A stretch of 64,000 nt of DNA from Actinomyces dentalis DSM 19115 (GCF_000429225.1 NZ_AUBL01000016.1:1-64000), one strand, 5' to 3'; shown: positions 51,573 through 61,088, numbered from the stretch's first letter. Notes: generated by a model from the sequence alone, not told the origin. Made by a program: numbers and translations.

Positions 51573-51704
51573 GGTTGCTACCTCTCAGCGGTATCCCGGA
51601 AGCGGCGCCCCGGCGGAGGGGCGGTGGTTATGAGACGCCGCCCGGAGCCCGGAGTGGGCCTCGGGCGACGCCGATGAGCTGGAAGGAACGGGCGGCGGGG
51701 ACGC

Positions 51705-52055
51705 TCAGTCCTCGCGGAGCTCCTTGATCTTGGCGGCCTTGCCGTGCAGGTTGCGCAGGTAGTACAGCTTGGCGCGGCGCACGTCGCCGCGGGTGACGAC
51801 CTCGATCCTGTCGATGGAGGGCGTGTGGACCGGGAAGGTGCGCTCGACGCCGATGCCGAAGGAGATCTTGCGGACGGTGAAGGTCTCCGAGACGCCGCCG
51901 CCCTGGCGGGCGATGACGACGCCCTGGAAGACCTGGATGCGGGAGCGGGTGCCCTCGACGACCTTGACGTGCACCTTGAGGGTGTCGCCGGGGCGGAAGG
52001 CCGGGATGTCGTCGCGCAGCGACGCGGCGTTGATCTCGTCGATCAGGTTGCTCAT
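51705..52055 (-). CDS. rplS: 50S ribosomal protein L19
   Basis: 116 residues. [59 protein letters not shown] and [20 protein letters not shown] are all diagnostic. ATG 52055 is eight codons into the longest frame and gives the usual N-terminus (MSNLIDEIN). It separates the two signal-peptidase genes. Confidence 0.97.
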   Translation of the reverse strand: MSNLIDEINAASLRDDIPAFRPGDTLKVHVKVVEGTRSRIQVFQGVVIARQGGGVSETFTVRKISFGIGVERTFPVHTPSIDRIEVVTRGDVRRAKLYYLRNLHGKAAKIKELRED

Positions 52056-52214
52056 GAGTTGTCTCCACGCTCGTGCCACTGGTCAGGGGCGCTGGGTAGG
52101 CGGCGCCGCGGGCGGGATTTGGACCCGCGCGGGGACACCGGGTTCGGTCGCCCGCGGGTCCTGCGCGTGGAGCGCCCCCCCAGTGGCAGAGGCGTCCCGA
52201 GGCCCGAGAGCGGG

Positions 52215-52244
52215 CCCAGTCTGCCACAGCCCCCGCCCGGCTTG
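52215..52244 (-). promoter_or_regulatory. Weak promoter candidate for rplS
   Basis: On the minus strand TCGCAA, 18 bases, CAGACT in the GC-rich 218-base space before rplS. The match is poor; listed because L19 often has its own promoter. Confidence 0.22.
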
Positions 52245-52273
52245 CGAGACGGCGATGTGGGACGTGCGCGACC

Positions 52274-53053
52274 TCACGCCGGGTCGGGAACCGCCGCGAA
52301 GGCCTCGCGCCCCTCGCTCAGTCCGCTCCACCGGGACAGTGGCCACACGATCTGCTTGGCGACCCCGATGACGTCATCGATGGGCACGAAGCCGCCGTGG
52401 GCGTCGTCCTGGTGGTAGCGCGAGTCGGAGGAGTTGGAGCGGTTGTCCCCCATGACCCAGACGAAGCCCCGGGGCACGACGACGTCGAAGGCCATCTCGG
52501 AGGCGGAGCGGCCCGGTTTGAGATACGTCTCGTTCACGGGGACCCCGTTGACGGTGAGGGAGCCCCGGCCGTCGGCGACGATGTGGTCCCCGGCCACGCC
52601 GATGACCCGCTTGATGAGGTGGTGGCCGGGGTTGGCGGGCAGGATCCTCAGGGCGACCAGGGCGTCCTGGATGATCTTGTGCAGGCCGGTCGGCTCGGTG
52701 ACGGTCAGCCAGTTGTCCGGGTCGTTGAAGACGACGATGTCCCCGCGCCTGATCTCGTCGACGTCGTACATGGTCACGGCCACGCGGTCGCCCTCGGCGA
52801 GGGTGTCCTCCATCGAGCTCGACGGGATGACGAAGGTCTGGACGACCGTGCTGCGTATGACGATGACGATGACCAGGACCAGGAGGAAGGCGCCGAGGTT
52901 GCCGATCAGCGGGTGCAGGCGCCGGCGGCGAGCGGGCTCCGCGGCGTCGCCGGTCGCGCCCTCGGCGGGCTCGGGGGGCGGGACGGCGCCGTTGTCCGCC
53001 CGGTGTCTCGCGGCGGTGCTCCTGCGGGCGTCCGTGGGGGACTCAGTGCTCAC
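52274..53053 (-). CDS. lepB: Signal peptidase I (second copy)
   Basis: 259 residues, normal architecture. About 45 polar residues precede a membrane segment (AFLLVLVIVIVIRSTVVQTF). Catalytic IPSSSMEDTLAEGDRVAVTM follows, then HHLIKRVIGVAGDHIVADGR with the lysine, and GDNRSNSSDSRYHQDDAHGG. Large parts are nearly identical in DNA to the corresponding part of the other lepB (for example 52372-52470 against 49456-49550), pointing to recent duplication or gene conversion. ATG overlaps the 3' end of trmD by about ten bases. Confidence 0.95.
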   Translation of the reverse strand: MSTESPTDARRSTAARHRADNGAVPPPEPAEGATGDAAEPARRRRLHPLIGNLGAFLLVLVIVIVIRSTVVQTFVIPSSSMEDTLAEGDRVAVTMYDVDEIRRGDIVVFNDPDNWLTVTEPTGLHKIIQDALVALRILPANPGHHLIKRVIGVAGDHIVADGRGSLTVNGVPVNETYLKPGRSASEMAFDVVVPRGFVWVMGDNRSNSSDSRYHQDDAHGGFVPIDDVIGVAKQIVWPLSRWSGLSEGREAFAAVPDPA

Positions 53054-54533
53054 CGGCGGCCTCCTGGGGGTTGAGGACCATGACGATATCGCGGCAGGTG
53101 CGCCCGCCGACGTCGTAGGTGCGCGATCCCGCCCCGGCGAAGCCGGAGCGCCGGTAGGCCCTCCGGGCGCGGCGGTTGGCGTCGTTCGTGCCCAGCCACA
53201 GGGCGGTCACGCCCCGGGCGGCGGCGTCGCGCACGGCCTCGGCCAGCAGGGCGGCGGCCGTGCCGGAGCCGCGCAGGCGCGCGTCGACGTAGACCTTGGA
53301 CAGTTCGGCGGCCAGTCCGGCCCCGCCGTCGGGGGCGGCCGGGACCCTCACGCCGTCGGGGCGGGGATCCAGGCCGGGGGGCGGCGCACCGCCGTCGCCG
53401 GGCTCGATGAGCACGGCGCTGTAGCCGATGAGCTCGCCGGATGCGACCCGTCCGCCCCGGGTCGCGGTGTCCCGGCCGAGCGCGGCGACCGTCAGGACGA
53501 CGCGGGGGTCGGCCAGCCAGTCGGCGAAGCGCGCGGGGGTCAGGTGGGCGGCCACGTGCTCGGCGATCTGCTCGGCCGTGAGGAGGGGCGGGCAGGCGTC
53601 CGGGAAGGTGCGCGCGGCCAGGTCCGCCAGCTCCGCCAGGTCGGCCGCGGCGGCGGGGCGGACCACCAGCTCGACGGGGCCCGCGGCGCCGGCGGGCACG
53701 GCCCACCCGCCCCGGGCCAGGGCGGCCCGGTCGGCGGCGTCGAGGTCGTCGGGGCGCAGGCGCGCGATCATGTCGGGGCGGCGCGCGATGGTGCGGGCGA
53801 TGGCCCGGTCGCGGCGCAGGCGGGCGATGCGGGCGTGGTCGCCGCTGAGCAGCTCCGGCCGGGCGCGGGACACGTCCAGGCCGCGCCAGGCGACGGGGCG
53901 CGTGTAGACCTCCTGCTCCAGCAGGCCGGACGCGCCGTGGGACTCCTCGACGACGGAGTCGGGGTTGCCCAGCACGCCCGGGCGCAGGCGCGCGATCGCC
54001 TCGATCATGACCAGGGCGGCGGCCTCGCCGCCGCTGAGGACGTAGTCGCCTATGGACAGCTCGGCCACCTCCACGCCGGCGGCCCGGTAGTGCTCGGCGA
54101 CCCGGGCGTCGATGCCCTCGTAGCGCCCGCAGGCGAAGACGATGTGGTCGGCGCGGGCCAGGTCCTCGGCGGTGCGCTGGGTGAAGACCCCGCCGGAGGG
54201 CGTGGGCACGACCAGGACCCGGCGTCCGCGGGCCGCGGCGGATTCGCGGGCGGCGGCCGCGTCGGCGGGCAGGGAGAGAACCTCGTCGAGCGCCTCGCCC
54301 CACACGTCCGGCTTCATCACCATGCCGGCGCCCCCGCCCAGCGGGGTGTCGTCGACGGTGCGGTGGCGGTCGCGGGTCCAGCCGCGCAGGTCGTGCACGC
54401 GCAGGTCGATGAGCCCCTCCCCCGCCGCCCGGCCGATGAGGGACAGGTCCAGGGCCCGCAGGTAGTCGGGGAAGATGGTGATCACGTCCAGCCGCAGGGG
54501 CGCGCCGACGGCGTCGGGGGCGGCGGCGCTCAC
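53043..54533 (-). CDS. trmD: tRNA (guanine-37-N1)-methyltransferase TrmD fused to a GNAT acetyltransferase
   Basis: Residues 1-265 are TrmD: LDVITIFPDYLRALDLSLIG, TVDDTPLGGGAGMVMKPDV, FACGRYEGIDARV and ELSIGDYVLSGGEAAALVMI with the knotted SAM site. Residues 285-490 continue in the same frame as a GNAT domain: ELVVRPAAAADLAELADLAA, then VDARLRGSGTAAALLAEAVR with the acetyl-CoA loop and WLGTNDANRRARRAYRRSGF at the end. The link is a short Ala/Gly stretch, with no stop or start signal between. TrmD alone is about 230-260 residues. The acetyltransferase substrate is unknown. The start overlaps the rimM stop. Confidence 0.92.
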   Translation of the reverse strand: MSAAAPDAVGAPLRLDVITIFPDYLRALDLSLIGRAAGEGLIDLRVHDLRGWTRDRHRTVDDTPLGGGAGMVMKPDVWGEALDEVLSLPADAAAARESAAARGRRVLVVPTPSGGVFTQRTAEDLARADHIVFACGRYEGIDARVAEHYRAAGVEVAELSIGDYVLSGGEAAALVMIEAIARLRPGVLGNPDSVVEESHGASGLLEQEVYTRPVAWRGLDVSRARPELLSGDHARIARLRRDRAIARTIARRPDMIARLRPDDLDAADRAALARGGWAVPAGAAGPVELVVRPAAAADLAELADLAARTFPDACPPLLTAEQIAEHVAAHLTPARFADWLADPRVVLTVAALGRDTATRGGRVASGELIGYSAVLIEPGDGGAPPPGLDPRPDGVRVPAAPDGGAGLAAELSKVYVDARLRGSGTAAALLAEAVRDAAARGVTALWLGTNDANRRARRAYRRSGFAGAGSRTYDVGGRTCRDIVMVLNPQEAAGEH

Positions 54534-55072
54534 GGCAGGGCCCCCTCGGCCGCGCCGAGCCCCGGGAAGAGCCCGCCGGGCGGATCGAGGGTGACGGTGC
54601 CGGCCTCGACGTCGACCTCGGGGACGAGGGCGGCGACGAAGGGCACGGCCACGTCCCGGCCGGAGCCGGTGCGCACGACGATGCGGTCCTGGGCGACCCC
54701 CCGCTCCAGGTCGACCACCTCGCCGAGGGTCTCGGCGGCGCCGTCGGGCAGCCGCCGCACGGCCCGCAGGCCGATGAGCTCATGGGCGTACCAGGCGTCG
54801 TCCTCGGCGTCCTCGTCGTCGGTCTCCACCAGCAGGCGAACCCCGCGCAGGGCCTCGGCGGCGGTGCGGTCGCCGGCCTCGGCGAAGACGGCGAACCAGC
54901 GGGAGCCGTCGAAGCGCAGGCGGGTCACGGTCAGGGGCCCGGCGTCGGCCGGAGCGGTGGGCAGGGCGGTGCCCGGGGCCAGACGGCCCTCGGGGTCGTC
55001 GGTGCGGATATCGAGGCGGACCTCGCCCTTGAGGGCGCGGGCGGAGCCGATGACGGCGACGGTCAGGAGCAC
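54530..55072 (-). CDS. rimM: 16S rRNA processing protein RimM
   Basis: Assists 30S maturation near S19. 180 residues: TVAVIGSARALKGEVRLDIR at the start (typical xGxxGxRGxVxV pattern), FAEAGDRTAAEALRGVRLLV in the middle and a PRC barrel with WYAHELIGLRAV, then VPFVAALVPEVDVEAGTVTL. The start is GTG at 55072. 149 bases downstream of the KH gene, coupled to trmD. Confidence 0.94.
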   Translation of the reverse strand: MLLTVAVIGSARALKGEVRLDIRTDDPEGRLAPGTALPTAPADAGPLTVTRLRFDGSRWFAVFAEAGDRTAAEALRGVRLLVETDDEDAEDDAWYAHELIGLRAVRRLPDGAAETLGEVVDLERGVAQDRIVVRTGSGRDVAVPFVAALVPEVDVEAGTVTLDPPGGLFPGLGAAEGALP

Positions 55073-55221
55073 GGGCCCAAACCTACCGCGTGGTCGCGCC
55101 GTCGCCGGGCCCGGGACGCGTGCGCTGCCCCACCCGGGCCGGTCCTCCTCGGACGCGGCGCCGCCCGACCCCGGGAGGGGCCGGGCGGCGCGGTCCGGTA
55201 CGGGTTCGTCGGCGGGGCGCG

Positions 55222-55458
55222 TCAGCGCCGGTCGGTGTCGACGACGTCGACGCGCACCGGCGCGTCGGCCAGGGCCCCGACGACCGTGCGCAGGGCGCGG
55301 GCGGTGCGGCCCGAGCGGCCGATGACGCGGCCCAGGTCCTCGGGGTTGACCCGCACCTCCAGCAGGTCGCCGCGGCGCAGCGACCGGGAGGTGACGGTGA
55401 CGTCGTCGGGGTGGTCGACGATGCCCCGCACGAGGTGCTCGAGCGCGTCGGCCAGCAT
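55222..55458 (-). CDS. khpA: KH-domain RNA-binding protein (KhpA type)
   Basis: 78 residues with one KH domain: VRGIVDHPDDVTV, then LEVRVNPEDLGRVIGRSGRT containing the GxxG loop (GRSG), and ARALRTVVGALAD. Such proteins bind small RNAs and mRNAs, in some species together with KhpB in cell-wall control. It lies one base after the rpsP stop, the conserved order rpsP-khpA-rimM-trmD. Confidence 0.94.
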   Translation of the reverse strand: MLADALEHLVRGIVDHPDDVTVTSRSLRRGDLLEVRVNPEDLGRVIGRSGRTARALRTVVGALADAPVRVDVVDTDRR

Positions 55459-55459
55459 G

Positions 55460-55915
55460 TCAGGCCTCCTCGGCGGGGGCCTCGCCGCCCTCGGCGGCCG
55501 GGGCCTCGGCGGCCTCGGCGGCCTCCTTGTCCGCCGCGGCCTTGGCGGCGGCGGCCTTGTGCTTCTCGGCGTCGTCGGCGGCGGCCCTGACGGCGGCCTC
55601 CTTGAGCGCCGCGGCGGCCTGCTCGTCCTTGACCTTCAGCTTGCCCTCCGGGATCGGCAGCCCCTTGAAGGCGTGGTAGTCGCCGGTGATCTTGAGCAGG
55701 TTGAACACGGTGTTGGAGGGCTGGGCGCCGACTCCGAGCCAGTACTGCGCGCGCTCGGAGTCGATGCGGATGAGCGAGGGCTCCTGCATCGGGTCGTACA
55801 CGCCGATCTCCTCGATGACACGGCCGTCGCGCTTCTTGCGCCCGTCGACGACGACGACGCGGTAGAAGGGCGCGAACTTCTTGCCCATGCGCTTGAGGCG
55901 AATCTTGACTGCCAC
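55460..55915 (-). CDS. rpsP: 30S ribosomal protein S16
   Basis: [40 protein letters not shown] and [20 protein letters not shown] identify S16. GTG 55915 is preceded by AGGAG at nine bases. Residues beyond about 100 are a 50-residue Ala/Glu/Lys-rich tail, so the length is 151 versus 80-140 usually. It starts the rpsP-khpA-rimM-trmD-lepB-rplS run. In most actinobacteria ffh lies just upstream; here 7.6 kb of accessory genes separate them. Confidence 0.95.
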   Translation of the reverse strand: MAVKIRLKRMGKKFAPFYRVVVVDGRKKRDGRVIEEIGVYDPMQEPSLIRIDSERAQYWLGVGAQPSNTVFNLLKITGDYHAFKGLPIPEGKLKVKDEQAAAALKEAAVRAAADDAEKHKAAAAKAAADKEAAEAAEAPAAEGGEAPAEEA

Positions 55916-56267
55916 TTGGTTGAACTCCTGGTTCTGGATGGTTTGGCGCGCGCCGGCCCCCGGTGAGGGGCGAAGCAGCGGTTTCCGGCGTGAGCCGAGA
56001 CGCGGGCGGAGGAGGGAGAGGGGCCTGCCGCCGCCTGAGTACAGCCGGTCATTGTGCCAGAGCCCCGTGCGGGCCCGCCAGCGTTGACGGGGCGCTGCGG
56101 CGCCGCGGCGCTGCGAGATCGCCCACAGCCCCGCCCCGCCCTCCCCTCGCCGAGGTCGGCGGAGAAGTCGCGCGGGACCGGCGGGAAGCGCTGCGGATGC
56201 GAATGATCCGGGGTCGGCGCCGGAACGGGTCTGGACGCGGCGGGCGGGTCGGGCGGAGGCTAGGAGT
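55916..56267. other. Divergent spacer upstream of rpsP
   Basis: 352 bases without a gene. On the minus strand a -10-like CACAAT near 56051-56056 could serve rpsP, but the -35 element is unclear. Repeat family C copy 3 lies at about 56150-56205, next to the promoter-proximal side of the plus-strand gene. Confidence 0.45.
56150..56205. repeat. Dispersed repeat family C, copy 3
   Basis: GAGGTCGGCGGAGAAGTCGC then GCGGGACCGGCGGGAAGCGC, followed by TGCGGATGCGAATGAT. It corresponds unit by unit to 20941-20990. Extragenic. Confidence 0.5.
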
Positions 56268-57821
56268 GTGAAGCGTCTCTTCCCCGGCATCCGTCCCCCC
56301 GGCGCGCCGACCTCCATCCGCCCGCCGACGTCGACCTCCATCCGCCCGCCGAAGCAGGGCTCCTACACGAGTCCGCCTCGGCCGGGGCGCGTACGGCGCT
56401 CCGACCGCAGCAGAACTCCCGGCCAGCGCCGCCCCCGCGCGTCCCGCACGCCCCGCACGCCCCGCGGATCGCGCGGCTCGGGCGTCGCCGTGGTCGTCCT
56501 GGTCCTGATCGTCGCGGTGCTGGTCGCAGCGCTGCCCGACCTCGTCGAGGACCTGTCGCGCCCCCGGGTCGCCGTCGGCCCGACCTTCCCGGCCCGCACC
56601 ATCGCGGCCCGGCGCACGCCGTCGCCGTCGCCCACCCCGTCCGATCGGCCCGCGTACGCGGGCTCCTGGCAGGAGGCCTGGAGCCTGGACGACCCGGTCC
56701 TGGTCGGCACGAGCACCAGCCGCCGCGAGGCGCTCCTGTACGCCTGGGGCGACTACTTCGTCGTGGCCCACCGGCTCGGCAGCGGCTCCGACTCCCGCGC
56801 CAGCGTGACGGGGTACCGGCTCGGGGCCGCCGACCCGGAGCGGGCCTGGACCATCACCATGGACGGATTCACCGAGCATCCCAAGGAGAGCACGCCCTGG
56901 GGCTCCAAGCTCATCATGGGAGGGAAGCTGGTCGACGTTGCCACGGGGGAGGCGTCCGACGCGCCCTGGGAGCGGGCCTCCCCGAGGCTCGTCTTCAACA
57001 ACCTCGCGATCGTGTGCGCCGGCTCGGGCGACTGGTGCGCCGGGTGGGACTGGAACGACGGCGACCCGGTTGAGAGATGGCGGCGGGGATCCATGGAGAG
57101 GAACTGGTACTTCCCGACGGCGCGGGTCGTCGGCGACGACGCCACGGGCCACGTCCGGATCGAGGAGCGCCCCAGGAGCAGGAGATCCGGTTCGTCGACA
57201 TCCGGCCCGTCGGCATCCGGCTTCCTCTCCCTGGCCGACGGCTCCATCCACAATTCCTCCAATTCCTCCTCCTCGAAGACCGATCAGACGACCTACATCC
57301 CCGCCGCGGACGGCTGGCTCCGCCGGTCCAAGAACGCATCGGGCTTCGAGATGCTCAGTCCCGACGGCACCCCCGCGGGCGCCGTCAAACCGGCGACGAC
57401 GGACGACGAGTACCTCGTCCTCCTGTCGCCGACGGGGCCGCCGACCCTGGACGAGTACCGCCGCGCCTACGAGCTGGGCGACACCGGCTGGGCGACGACG
57501 GCCCTGACCTCATCGCGCGACGGGAGGTCGAGGCCGCAGCTCCTCAACGGCCGGCCCCTGGCGAACAGGACCCCCTCCACCCCGCGCGTGCCCACCGTCT
57601 TCGAGGACAACCGCGCGCTCCTGAGCCCGGACGGGCGCACCCTGCTCGTGACGCGGAGTTCCCCCGACATCCCGGTCGTCGCCGTCGATCTGACGACGAG
57701 CACCGCCACCGACCTGCCCCCCGAGGTCACCGACGGCGACCACGTCAGGGTCACCATCCGCGCGGACCTCATCATCGCCGTCGTCGGCACGAGGATCGTG
57801 GGCTACGCCCCGACCGGGTGA
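56268..57821 (+). CDS. Membrane-anchored extracellular protein of unknown function
   Basis: 517 residues from GTG 56268 (GGAGGCTAGGAGT upstream). Residues 1-70 are a basic Pro/Arg/Ser cytoplasmic tail with an IRPP motif three times. There is one membrane segment at 72-92 ([19 protein letters not shown]), then a Ser/Pro linker. The outer part (from about 130) has repeated WG/YxxWGD-type strands ([61 protein letters not shown]), which suggests a beta-propeller such as in PQQ- or WD-type sensors. No catalytic motif seen. It begins the accessory block between rpsP and ffh. Confidence 0.6.
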   Translation: MKRLFPGIRPPGAPTSIRPPTSTSIRPPKQGSYTSPPRPGRVRRSDRSRTPGQRRPRASRTPRTPRGSRGSGVAVVVLVLIVAVLVAALPDLVEDLSRPRVAVGPTFPARTIAARRTPSPSPTPSDRPAYAGSWQEAWSLDDPVLVGTSTSRREALLYAWGDYFVVAHRLGSGSDSRASVTGYRLGAADPERAWTITMDGFTEHPKESTPWGSKLIMGGKLVDVATGEASDAPWERASPRLVFNNLAIVCAGSGDWCAGWDWNDGDPVERWRRGSMERNWYFPTARVVGDDATGHVRIEERPRSRRSGSSTSGPSASGFLSLADGSIHNSSNSSSSKTDQTTYIPAADGWLRRSKNASGFEMLSPDGTPAGAVKPATTDDEYLVLLSPTGPPTLDEYRRAYELGDTGWATTALTSSRDGRSRPQLLNGRPLANRTPSTPRVPTVFEDNRALLSPDGRTLLVTRSSPDIPVVAVDLTTSTATDLPPEVTDGDHVRVTIRADLIIAVVGTRIVGYAPTG

Positions 57822-57845
57822 CCGGCGGGCCGGGAGGCGCCTGAC

Positions 57846-57872
57846 ACCTGTCATACGGAAGCGGTGACGGGT
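57846..57872. promoter_or_regulatory. Inverted-repeat operator before the ABC-transporter operon
   Basis: ACCTGTCA and TGACGGGT (the reverse complement of ACCCGTCA) form a dyad with 11 bases between, centred about 55 bases before the ATP-binding-protein start. A plausible site for the LuxR-type regulator at the operon's 3' end. Confidence 0.5.
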
Positions 57873-57912
57873 CTCAGTACCGGGCCTCGGCGGGCGGGCC
57901 GATCCTTGAGCC

Positions 57913-58887
57913 ATGAGCACCACAGCACCGGCCCCCCTCCCCGTCAGGGCCCGCCCCGCCAGGACCCCCGCCGTCGAGGTCAGGGGCCTGACCAAGACCT
58001 TCGGCCCCGTCACCGCCGTCGACCGCCTCGACCTCACGGTGGCCTCCGGCGAGGTCGTCGCCTTCCTCGGCCCCAACGGGGCCGGCAAGTCCACGACCCT
58101 CGACGTCCTCCTCGGCTTCACCCGGCCCGACGCCGGCACCGCCGCCGTCCTGGGCGTCGAGCCCCGGGAGGCGGTGCGGGCCGGGCGCGTGGGCGCGGTC
58201 CTCCAGTCCGGGGGGATCCTGCCCTCCTACACGGTCCGCCAGACCCTCGACATCATCGCCTCCCTCCAGCTGCGCGCCCCCGACGTCGAGGCCATCATCG
58301 ACCAGACCGACCTGCGCGGAATCCTGCGGCGGCGGGTCGCCCGCTGCTCCGGCGGGGAGGTCCAGCGCATCCGCCTGGCGATGGCCCTGATGGCCCAGCC
58401 CGAGCTGCTGATCCTGGACGAGCCGACCACCGGCCTGGACCCCAACGCCCGCGCCGCCTTCTGGGCCACCATGCGCGCCCAGACGGCGGCGGGCCGCTCC
58501 ATCCTCTTCGCCACCCACTACCTGCAGGAGGCCGCCGACTTCGCCGACCGCATCGTCATCATCGACCGCGGCCGCCTGGTCGCCTCCGGCTCGGTGGACG
58601 AGGTGCGCGCCATGGGCGAGGGCACCACGGTGAGCGCGACCTGGCCGGGGCTGAGCGGCCAGGCCCGGCTGCGCGCGGCCCTGGCCCCCGTGTCCGACTC
58701 CCTGCTGGCGGTGGAGGTCCACGGCGAGCACCTGGAGGTGCGCACCACCGCCCCCGACGACGTCGCCCGCCTCCTGCTGACCACCACCCCGGCCGCCCAC
58801 CTGGGCATCGCGGCGCTCAGCCTGGAGGAGATCTTCGCCGAGCTCGTCGGCGAGGAGCACGACGGCGCCCCCGCCCGCGCCGCCTGA
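57913..58887 (+). CDS. ABC-2 exporter ATP-binding protein
   Basis: 324 residues. Walker A GPNGAGKSTTLDVLLG (near residue 56), Q-loop GAVLQSGGILPSYTVRQTLD, signature CSGGEVQRIRLAMALMAQP (C-SGGE in place of LSGGQ), Walker B LLILDEPTTGLDPNARAAFW and H-loop FATHYLQEAADFADR. The first 20 residues are Pro/Ala-rich. It belongs with the permease 87 bases downstream and the kinase/regulator pair after it, the arrangement of antibiotic- or lipid-responsive exporters. Confidence 0.92.
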   Translation: MSTTAPAPLPVRARPARTPAVEVRGLTKTFGPVTAVDRLDLTVASGEVVAFLGPNGAGKSTTLDVLLGFTRPDAGTAAVLGVEPREAVRAGRVGAVLQSGGILPSYTVRQTLDIIASLQLRAPDVEAIIDQTDLRGILRRRVARCSGGEVQRIRLAMALMAQPELLILDEPTTGLDPNARAAFWATMRAQTAAGRSILFATHYLQEAADFADRIVIIDRGRLVASGSVDEVRAMGEGTTVSATWPGLSGQARLRAALAPVSDSLLAVEVHGEHLEVRTTAPDDVARLLLTTTPAAHLGIAALSLEEIFAELVGEEHDGAPARAA

Positions 58888-58974
58888 GCCGGCCGCTCCC
58901 CCGGCCGCCCCCCGCCCGCCGGACCGCCGGCCCGGCGCCCCCGTCCACCCGTCACCAGAATCGAGGAACCAGCC

Positions 58975-59907
58975 ATGACCACCGCCGCCTTCGCCGCTCG
59001 CGGCAATGCCCGCCCCACCCGGACCGCACGCCCCGCTCCCGCGGCCCGTCCCGCCGGCGACCCCGGGCGCCCCGCTCCCGCGGCCCGCCCCGCCGGCGAC
59101 CGCAGCCGCACCGCCCCGGCCGGGCGCCGCCCGCGCCCGTGGGTCTACACGCGCATCGACGCCCTGACCACCCTGATCCGCCCCGACATGCTCTTCTTCA
59201 CCCTCATCATGCCGCTGGGCATGTACTTGTTCTGGGGCGCCATGCAGGACTTCTCCGCCCACGACGCCGGCCGGGGCAACGTCGCCTCCACGATCATGAT
59301 CAATATGTCGGTCTTCTCCGTGGCCATCGCCGCCACCTGCACGGCCGCCGGCGCCGCCGTCGAGCAGGCCGGCGGGTGGGGCCGCCAGATGGCGCTCACG
59401 GCGGGCGGCCTGCGCGCCTACGTCACCACCAAGCTGCTGACCGCCCTCATCGTCTCGGTCTTCCCGGTCACCGTCATCTTCATCGCCGGGGCCCTCACGG
59501 GCGCGCAGATGGACGCGCCCTGGGTGTGGGCCACCAGCTACGCCCTGGCCCTGCTGACCGCCGTCCCCTTCGCCTGCTACGGCCTGGCCATGGGGCTGTG
59601 GATCCCGGCGCAGGCGGCGGTCGGCATCGCGGGCGCCTCGATCAGCATCTTCGCCTTCCTCGGCAACCTGTTCATGCCGCTGAGCGGGAGCCTGTTCGAC
59701 TTCGCCCACTTCACCCCCATGTACGGGGTCGGCAACCTGGCCCTGCGCGCCCTCCAGGGCGACGCCGTGGCCACCATGAGCGCCACCGGCGAGAACAGGA
59801 TCGTCCACGAGGCCCTGTGGCTGCCCCTCACTAGTATCGCCGTGTGGACTCTCATCTTCGTCATCGCGTGCCTGGCCGCCCGGCGCCGGACGACGGCGCG
59901 GCACTGA
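58975..59907 (+). CDS. ABC-2 type permease
   Basis: 310 residues. The first 55 are a Pro/Ala/Arg linker with a duplicated PAPAARPAGD unit. About six hydrophobic segments follow from residue 78 (MLFFTLIMPLGMYLFWGAMQ) to the end (TSIAVWTLIFVIACLAA), with a conserved-looking AFLGNLFMPLSGSLFDFAHF near 240 that resembles the ABC-2 core. Works with the ATPase encoded before it. Exported substrate unknown. Confidence 0.88.
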   Translation: MTTAAFAARGNARPTRTARPAPAARPAGDPGRPAPAARPAGDRSRTAPAGRRPRPWVYTRIDALTTLIRPDMLFFTLIMPLGMYLFWGAMQDFSAHDAGRGNVASTIMINMSVFSVAIAATCTAAGAAVEQAGGWGRQMALTAGGLRAYVTTKLLTALIVSVFPVTVIFIAGALTGAQMDAPWVWATSYALALLTAVPFACYGLAMGLWIPAQAAVGIAGASISIFAFLGNLFMPLSGSLFDFAHFTPMYGVGNLALRALQGDAVATMSATGENRIVHEALWLPLTSIAVWTLIFVIACLAARRRTTARH

Positions 59908-59924
59908 CCGGCGGGGAACCCGAG

Positions 59925-61088
59925 ATGGGCATCATCTCCGCAGGACGCACGGCCGTCACCGCCCCGGTGGCGGCCGACGCCCGTCCCGGCCCCTGGTACC
60001 GGCGGATCGACTGGGCCGCGTCCTTCTGGATCGTCTTCCTCTTCATCCCCCTGGTCTTCCTGATCAGGACCGACATGCCGGGGCCGCTCAAGGCGCTGGG
60101 CATCGTGGGGATCGGCGTCTTCGCCTGCGTCTACATCTGGGCCGTGTCCACCATGGCGATCTGGCTGGAACTGCCGGATGGGGCCGGCGTCCTCGACCAG
60201 CTGCGGCCGGTGGCCGGCAGATTCGCGCTGCTGACGGGCGTCACCGCCGCCTCGGCCCCGGGCCTGAACTGGTGGTACGCGCTGACCTACCTGCCCTACT
60301 TCTGCGCGATCATCCTGTTCGCGACGAGGCTGCGCACCGGCCTGATCCTCTCCGGCTGCCTCACCGCCCTGACCGACCTCGTCGTCTTCGCTCTCGCCCC
60401 GACGACGGACATCAGATGGGCGGCCTTCGGATTCTCCCTGTCCACCGTCATCGTCGCGGTGTCCCGCATCGCGGCCGAGCTCAACGCCCGGCGCGAGGCG
60501 GAGAGGCGCAAGCTCGTCGTCGCCGCCGAGCGCGAGGAGATCGCCCGCAACGTCCACGACATCCTGGGCCATTCCCTGACCGTGCTCACCCTCAAGGCGG
60601 AGGTCGCCCACCGGCTCGTGCGCCGCGACCCCGGGGCCGCCGAGCGCGAGCTCGCCGAGATCGTCGAGATGTCCCGCTCGGCCCTGGCGGACGTGCGCGC
60701 CACCGTCTCCCGCCTGCGCGCCCCGGACCTGGCCGGGCAGATGGAGGCCTCCCGCACGGCCTTCGCCGCCGCCGACGTCGCCGCCGAGTTCTCGGGGCGG
60801 GCCTCCGACATCCCCCTGCCCCAGCGCGAACTGCTCGCCTGGGCCCTGCGGGAGGGGACGACGAACATCCTGCGGCACGCCGGGGCCGCCCGCGTCCGCG
60901 TGGACCTGACCCCCGGGCGGGTGCGCGTCCAGGACGACGGCGCGGGCGTCGTCGGGCGCCGCCTGGGCAACGGGCTGAGCGGCCTGCGCGAGCGCGTCGA
61001 GGCCGTGGGCGGCGCCCTCATCCTGACCAGTCCCGCCCCGGACGGCACCGACGCGCGCCCGGGCACCATCCTGGAGGTCACCCTGTGA
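59925..61088 (+). CDS. Sensor histidine kinase (DesK/LiaS-like)
   Basis: 387 residues from ATG 59925, GGGGA eight bases before; the frame also covers the permease end. Membrane part: about six hydrophobic segments, residues 30-180. The HisKA_3 motif AEREEIARNVHDILGHSLTV (near residue 200) holds the phospho-histidine, and the ATPase domain has ALREGTTNILRHAGAARV and VQDDGAGVVGRRLGNGLSGL. It overlaps the regulator start (GTGA) and lies 17 bases after the permease stop. Likely senses membrane stress or a transported compound. Confidence 0.92.
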   Translation: MGIISAGRTAVTAPVAADARPGPWYRRIDWAASFWIVFLFIPLVFLIRTDMPGPLKALGIVGIGVFACVYIWAVSTMAIWLELPDGAGVLDQLRPVAGRFALLTGVTAASAPGLNWWYALTYLPYFCAIILFATRLRTGLILSGCLTALTDLVVFALAPTTDIRWAAFGFSLSTVIVAVSRIAAELNARREAERRKLVVAAEREEIARNVHDILGHSLTVLTLKAEVAHRLVRRDPGAAERELAEIVEMSRSALADVRATVSRLRAPDLAGQMEASRTAFAAADVAAEFSGRASDIPLPQRELLAWALREGTTNILRHAGAARVRVDLTPGRVRVQDDGAGVVGRRLGNGLSGLRERVEAVGGALILTSPAPDGTDARPGTILEVTL

